Positions 61,511 to 64,000 of a DNA stretch of 64,000 nucleotides are shown here, piece by piece. This DNA is from Cinnamomum chago (lineage: Eukaryota > Streptophyta > Magnoliopsida > Laurales > Lauraceae): contig CP142452.1 of the NCBI GenBank assembly GCA_038049695.1, positions 93,937,501 to 94,001,500 on the forward strand. Direction: 5' to 3'. Under the pieces are notes generated by a model. That model saw only the letters and a list, made by a program, of their open reading frames with translations. It made no database searches and was not told the DNA's origin. The position numbers were made by a program, and so were the translations under genes. Numbering within the stretch: the stretch's first letter is position 1; each line of letters begins with the position of its first letter.

Positions 61511-62069
61511 CTTGGGGAGTTGGTCCTGCGACCGAACTCAAGCAGGCTGGCGTGAGGGCCGGAGCCTTGGGGAGTTGGTCCTGCGACCGAACTCAAGCAG
61601 GCTGGCGCGAGGGCCGGATCCTTGGGGAGTTGGTCCTGTGACCGAACTCAAGCAGGCTGGCACGAGGGCTGGATCCTTGGGGAGTTGGTCCTGCGACCGA
61701 ACTCAAGCAGGCTGGCGCGAGGGCCGGAACCTTGGGGAGTTGGGTCCTACGATCGAACTCAAGCAGGCTGGCGCGAGGGCCGGATCCTTGGGGAGTTGGT
61801 CCTGTGACCGAACTCAAACAGGCTGACGCGAGGGCCGGATCCTTGGGGAGTTGGTCCTGCGACCGAACTCAAGCAGGCTGGCGCGAGGGCCGGAGCCTTG
61901 GGGAGTTGGGTCATGCGACCGAACTCAAGCAGGCTGGCGCGAGGGCCGGAGCCTTGGGGAGTTGGTCCTGCGACCGAACTAAAGCAGGCTGGCGCGAGGG
62001 CCGGAGCCTTGGGGAGTTGGTCCTGCGACCGAACTCAAGCAGGCTGGCGCGAGGGCCGGGGCCTTGTTT
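61511..62069. repeat. 55-bp tandem array, about 10 copies, between integrase and aORF
   Basis: Units begin CTTGGGGAGTTGG at 61511, 61566, 61621, 61676, 61731, 61787, 61842, 61897, 61953 and 62008, with a partial unit at 62063. Two spacings of 56 result from an extra G. The long frames across it arise because a 55-bp unit lacks stops, not from selection. It lies in the element's 3' untranslated side, where Tat elements are known to carry variable tandem repeats. Confidence 0.95.
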
Positions 62070-62144
62070 GCAACAACCGGAAAGTCATAAGGTAGATCTT
62101 TGTCAAAAGGTTCTTCTTTATTGATCAATCATTTTGAATACAAC

Positions 62145-64000
62145 TCAGAAGTAATATTTCTTTAGATGGGCAGCGTTCCACGGTCGTGGCAACTCCTTGC
62201 CATCCATCCCTTCCAGCTTGTAGGCCGACCTTCCTGAGACGGAGACCACCTTGTAGGGGCCGAGCCAGTTTGGCGCAAGTTTGCCTTCATTAGGATCTTT
62301 ATCTGCTGGGAGTGCTTTTTTCAAGATCAACTCTCCAACCAAGAACCTTCTTTCTTTTACCCTCTGAATGTATCCTCGGGACAGCTGCCGCTGGTAGGCG
62401 GCCAGACGCACGGATGCTGCTTCCCTTCGTTCCTCGGCCAGGTCGAGCTCTCTGGCGAGGTTTATTTCGTTCTGCCCTTGATCGAAGAGATTTGTTCTTA
62501 AGGTCGGGAGGCCGACCTCGAGAGGGATTACAGCTTCCATCCCGTAGGCCAATGAAAAAGGGGTTGCCGAGGTGGATCGCCTCGGGGTGGTCCTGTATGC
62601 CCAGAGGACGCTTGGCAATTCTTCCGTCCATCTGCCTTTAGCTTTATCAAGCCTTTTCTTCAGCCCTTCCAGAACCACTTTGTTCGAGATCTCTGCTTGC
62701 CCATTGCTCTGCGGATAGGCCGGAGTCGCATAGAGGTTTCTGATGCCGAGCTCTTGGCAGAAGTTTTTGAAGAATTTTGAATCGAATTGGGTTCCGTTGT
62801 CCGAGACCAGAGCCCTGGGGATCCCAAATCGTGTAATGATGTTCTTCCATACGAAATTCTTTGTGTCGTGCTCGGTGATGGAGGATAAGGCCTCTGCCTT
62901 GATCCATTTTGTGAAGTAGTCGGTGCCCACCATTAGCCATCTCTTGTTTCCTGGATTTCGGTGAAGAGGCCCCACGATGTCTAACCCCCATTGAGCGAAG
63001 GGCCAAGGACTGGAGATAGGGCTCAGATCCCGAGCTGGCTGGTGAAGGGAATGAGAGAACTTCTGACATTTTTCACATTTCCTGGCGTAGATCTGGGCGT
63101 CCTTTTGCATGTAGGGCCACCAGTAGCCCTGGATAATAGCTCTGTAGGCCAGTGATCTTCCCCCGATGTGGCTTCCACAGATTCCCTCGTGGATCTCATA
63201 GAGGAAGTCTTCCACCTTGCTCGGATGGACACATTGGAGGTATGGTCCTGAGTAGGATTTTCTGTAGAGCTTTTCATCTGGAGATAGCCAAAAGTGTGCT
63301 GCCTTCATTTTGACCTTGTGAGCTTCAGTCTTGTCTTCGGGAAGCTTGTCCTCTTTCAAGAACGCCATGATTGGGTCCATCCAGCTCGGACTGAGGTCAG
63401 TAGACAGAACCTGCTGAACCGGGCAGAGCTCTATGCTCGGTTTTTCTAACGCCCCCACATCAACTGTCCTTCTCTTCCCAGCTTCTACGGCCGAGGCCAA
63501 GCTTGCTAAGGCGTCTGCATGGCGATTGGACTCCCTGCCGATCTGCCTGACTTCAGCTTTTTCAAACTGGGAGAGGAGCTGCCTGGTGTGGGCTAGGTAG
63601 GCCATCATTCTTTCGTCTCTGGCTTGGTAGTCTCCGCTCAGCTGGCTCGTCACCAACTGGGAGTCACTGAAGACTACCACCCGACGTGCCCCCAGTACTC
63701 TAGCACTACTGAGACCAGCGATCAGTGCTTCGTATTCTGCTTCATTATTTGATGCCTTGAAGTTCAGGGTCAGTGCTTGCTCGATGACTAGTCCTTCTGG
63801 AGATTGAAGGACGACGCCGGCACCTGCTCTCTTTGATGTTGACGATCCGTCAACGAAGACTTTCCAGGCCGATTCAAGGAATTTTCTCCAAGACTGGTCT
63901 TCCTCGGTCTCGGTGTTATCTTCTTCATTGCCCTTGGATTCCCCCAGTTCGGTATCGAGCGAGGTCGGTGCCGAACTAGGAGAGGTGAATTCGACGACAA
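62145..64000 (-). CDS. pol: Tat pol: RNase H and integrase (5' part off window)
   Basis: The frame is open from the right edge to the stop at 62145. RNase H: WKVFVDGSSTSKRAGAG, then NNEAEYEALIAGL, then VFSDSQLVTSQL, holding the D-E-D residues of the archaeal-like type. Integrase: H-H-C-C zinc region (HEGICGSHIGGRS ... KCEKCQKF), catalytic core with GLDIVGPL, VSDNGTQFDS and QSNGQAEISNK (D,D,E), then YRTTPRRSTSATPFSLAYG and the GPY block WLGPYKVVSV. It ends LKKYYF. No chromodomain is present, as usual for Tat. The intact frame and residues suggest this part is younger or better preserved than the copia element. It needs its own RT and gag, which lie to the right. Confidence 0.93.
   Translation of the reverse strand, partial: VVEFTSPSSAPTSLDTELGESKGNEEDNTETEEDQSWRKFLESAWKVFVDGSSTSKRAGAGVVLQSPEGLVIEQALTLNFKASNNEAEYEALIAGLSSARVLGARRVVVFSDSQLVTSQLSGDYQARDERMMAYLAHTRQLLSQFEKAEVRQIGRESNRHADALASLASAVEAGKRRTVDVGALEKPSIELCPVQQVLSTDLSPSWMDPIMAFLKEDKLPEDKTEAHKVKMKAAHFWLSPDEKLYRKSYSGPYLQCVHPSKVEDFLYEIHEGICGSHIGGRSLAYRAIIQGYWWPYMQKDAQIYARKCEKCQKFSHSLHQPARDLSPISSPWPFAQWGLDIVGPLHRNPGNKRWLMVGTDYFTKWIKAEALSSITEHDTKNFVWKNIITRFGIPRALVSDNGTQFDSKFFKNFCQELGIRNLYATPAYPQSNGQAEISNKVVLEGLKKRLDKAKGRWTEELPSVLWAYRTTPRRSTSATPFSLAYGMEAVIPLEVGLPTLRTNLFDQGQNEINLARELDLAEERREAASVRLAAYQRQLSRGYIQRVKERRFLVGELILKKALPADKDPNEGKLAPNWLGPYKVVSVSGRSAYKLEGMDGKELPRPWNAAHLKKYYF

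Larger units (their letters stand above)
57256..64000 (-). mobile_element. Ty3/gypsy Tat-lineage retrotransposon, right (5') part off window
   Basis: Read on the minus strand: RNase H and integrase (64000-62145), a 55-bp tandem array, an oppositely oriented extra ORF (aORF), a PPT and the 3' LTR (57931-57256). An antisense aORF between integrase and the 3' LTR is a known property of Tat elements such as Grande- and RIRE2-type. The RNase H has the form of the archaeal-like RNase H known from this lineage. The 5' LTR, gag and RT are beyond the right edge. Confidence 0.85.

Noticed and set aside
61511-62069. CRISPR-like regular spacing
   Set aside because: Units are contiguous with no unique spacers, in a eukaryotic retrotransposon.
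61459-62124. Reading frames of 60-130 codons across the 55-bp array
   Set aside because: A 55-bp unit without stops stays open in all frames; the peptide repeats shift frame from unit to unit, so coding is unlikely.

Overview
This is nuclear DNA of a flowering plant. Two ordinary plant genes with canonical GT-AG introns are embedded in a dense mosaic of plant-type transposable elements: Ty1/copia, Ty3/gypsy Tat-type, TRIM, Mutator-like (MULE), hAT-like, SINE, and RTE and L1-type LINE remnants. Introns of 2-3 kb and many old insertions suggest a fairly large genome, perhaps a woody species. The species cannot be named from the sequence, and there is no bacterial, organellar or CRISPR content.

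Layout. (1) 52-8163, minus strand: an OTU-domain deubiquitinase gene (OTU7-like). Seven exons are visible and the 3' end lies off the left edge. Its introns hold two MITE-type elements and an RTE LINE tail, and a hAT-like element begins about 150 bp upstream of its start codon. (2) 8.3-16.9 kb: no gene. It holds the hAT-like element, a nested long-TIR element with GC-rich cargo (Pack-MULE-like), a second copy of the intronic MITE, and a tRNA-type SINE with a perfect 14-bp target duplication. (3) 16930-21924: a decayed but structurally complete copia element with two LTRs, PBS, gag, protease, integrase, RT, RNase H and a run of 28 G at the PPT. (4) 22-28 kb: a solo Tat-like LTR with an internal 37-bp tandem repeat, a TRIM with a 64-bp interior, and two MITEs. 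(5) 28377-34019: a MULE with ~360-bp TIRs and a perfect 9-bp TSD. It carries a ULP1-protease exon facing a collapsed MURA transposase relic, plus a 75-bp tandem array whose unit resembles part of the TIR. (6) About 35.6-48.1 kb, plus strand: a filament-like plant protein (FPP) gene, five coding exons, 1121 codons predicted. (7) 48.2-57.2 kb: TRIM-related LTR pieces, hAT elements with 8-bp TSDs and a SINE nested in a hAT element. (8) 57256-64000: one Ty3/gypsy Tat-lineage element lying in minus orientation and running off the right edge. Its LTR, an oppositely oriented spliced extra ORF (aORF), a 55-bp tandem array and a minus-strand RNase H-integrase all fall inside the window.

The two host genes have unrelated cellular roles: ubiquitin removal, and a coiled-coil cytoskeleton-associated family. 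Nothing suggests they work together. The most interesting material is in the mobile elements: the ULP1/MURA MULE with its TIR-like internal array, and the Tat element with its antisense, intron-containing ORF beside a satellite-like array.

All exon joins, element borders and alignments were read by eye. Family names rest on motif recognition, not on database searches.
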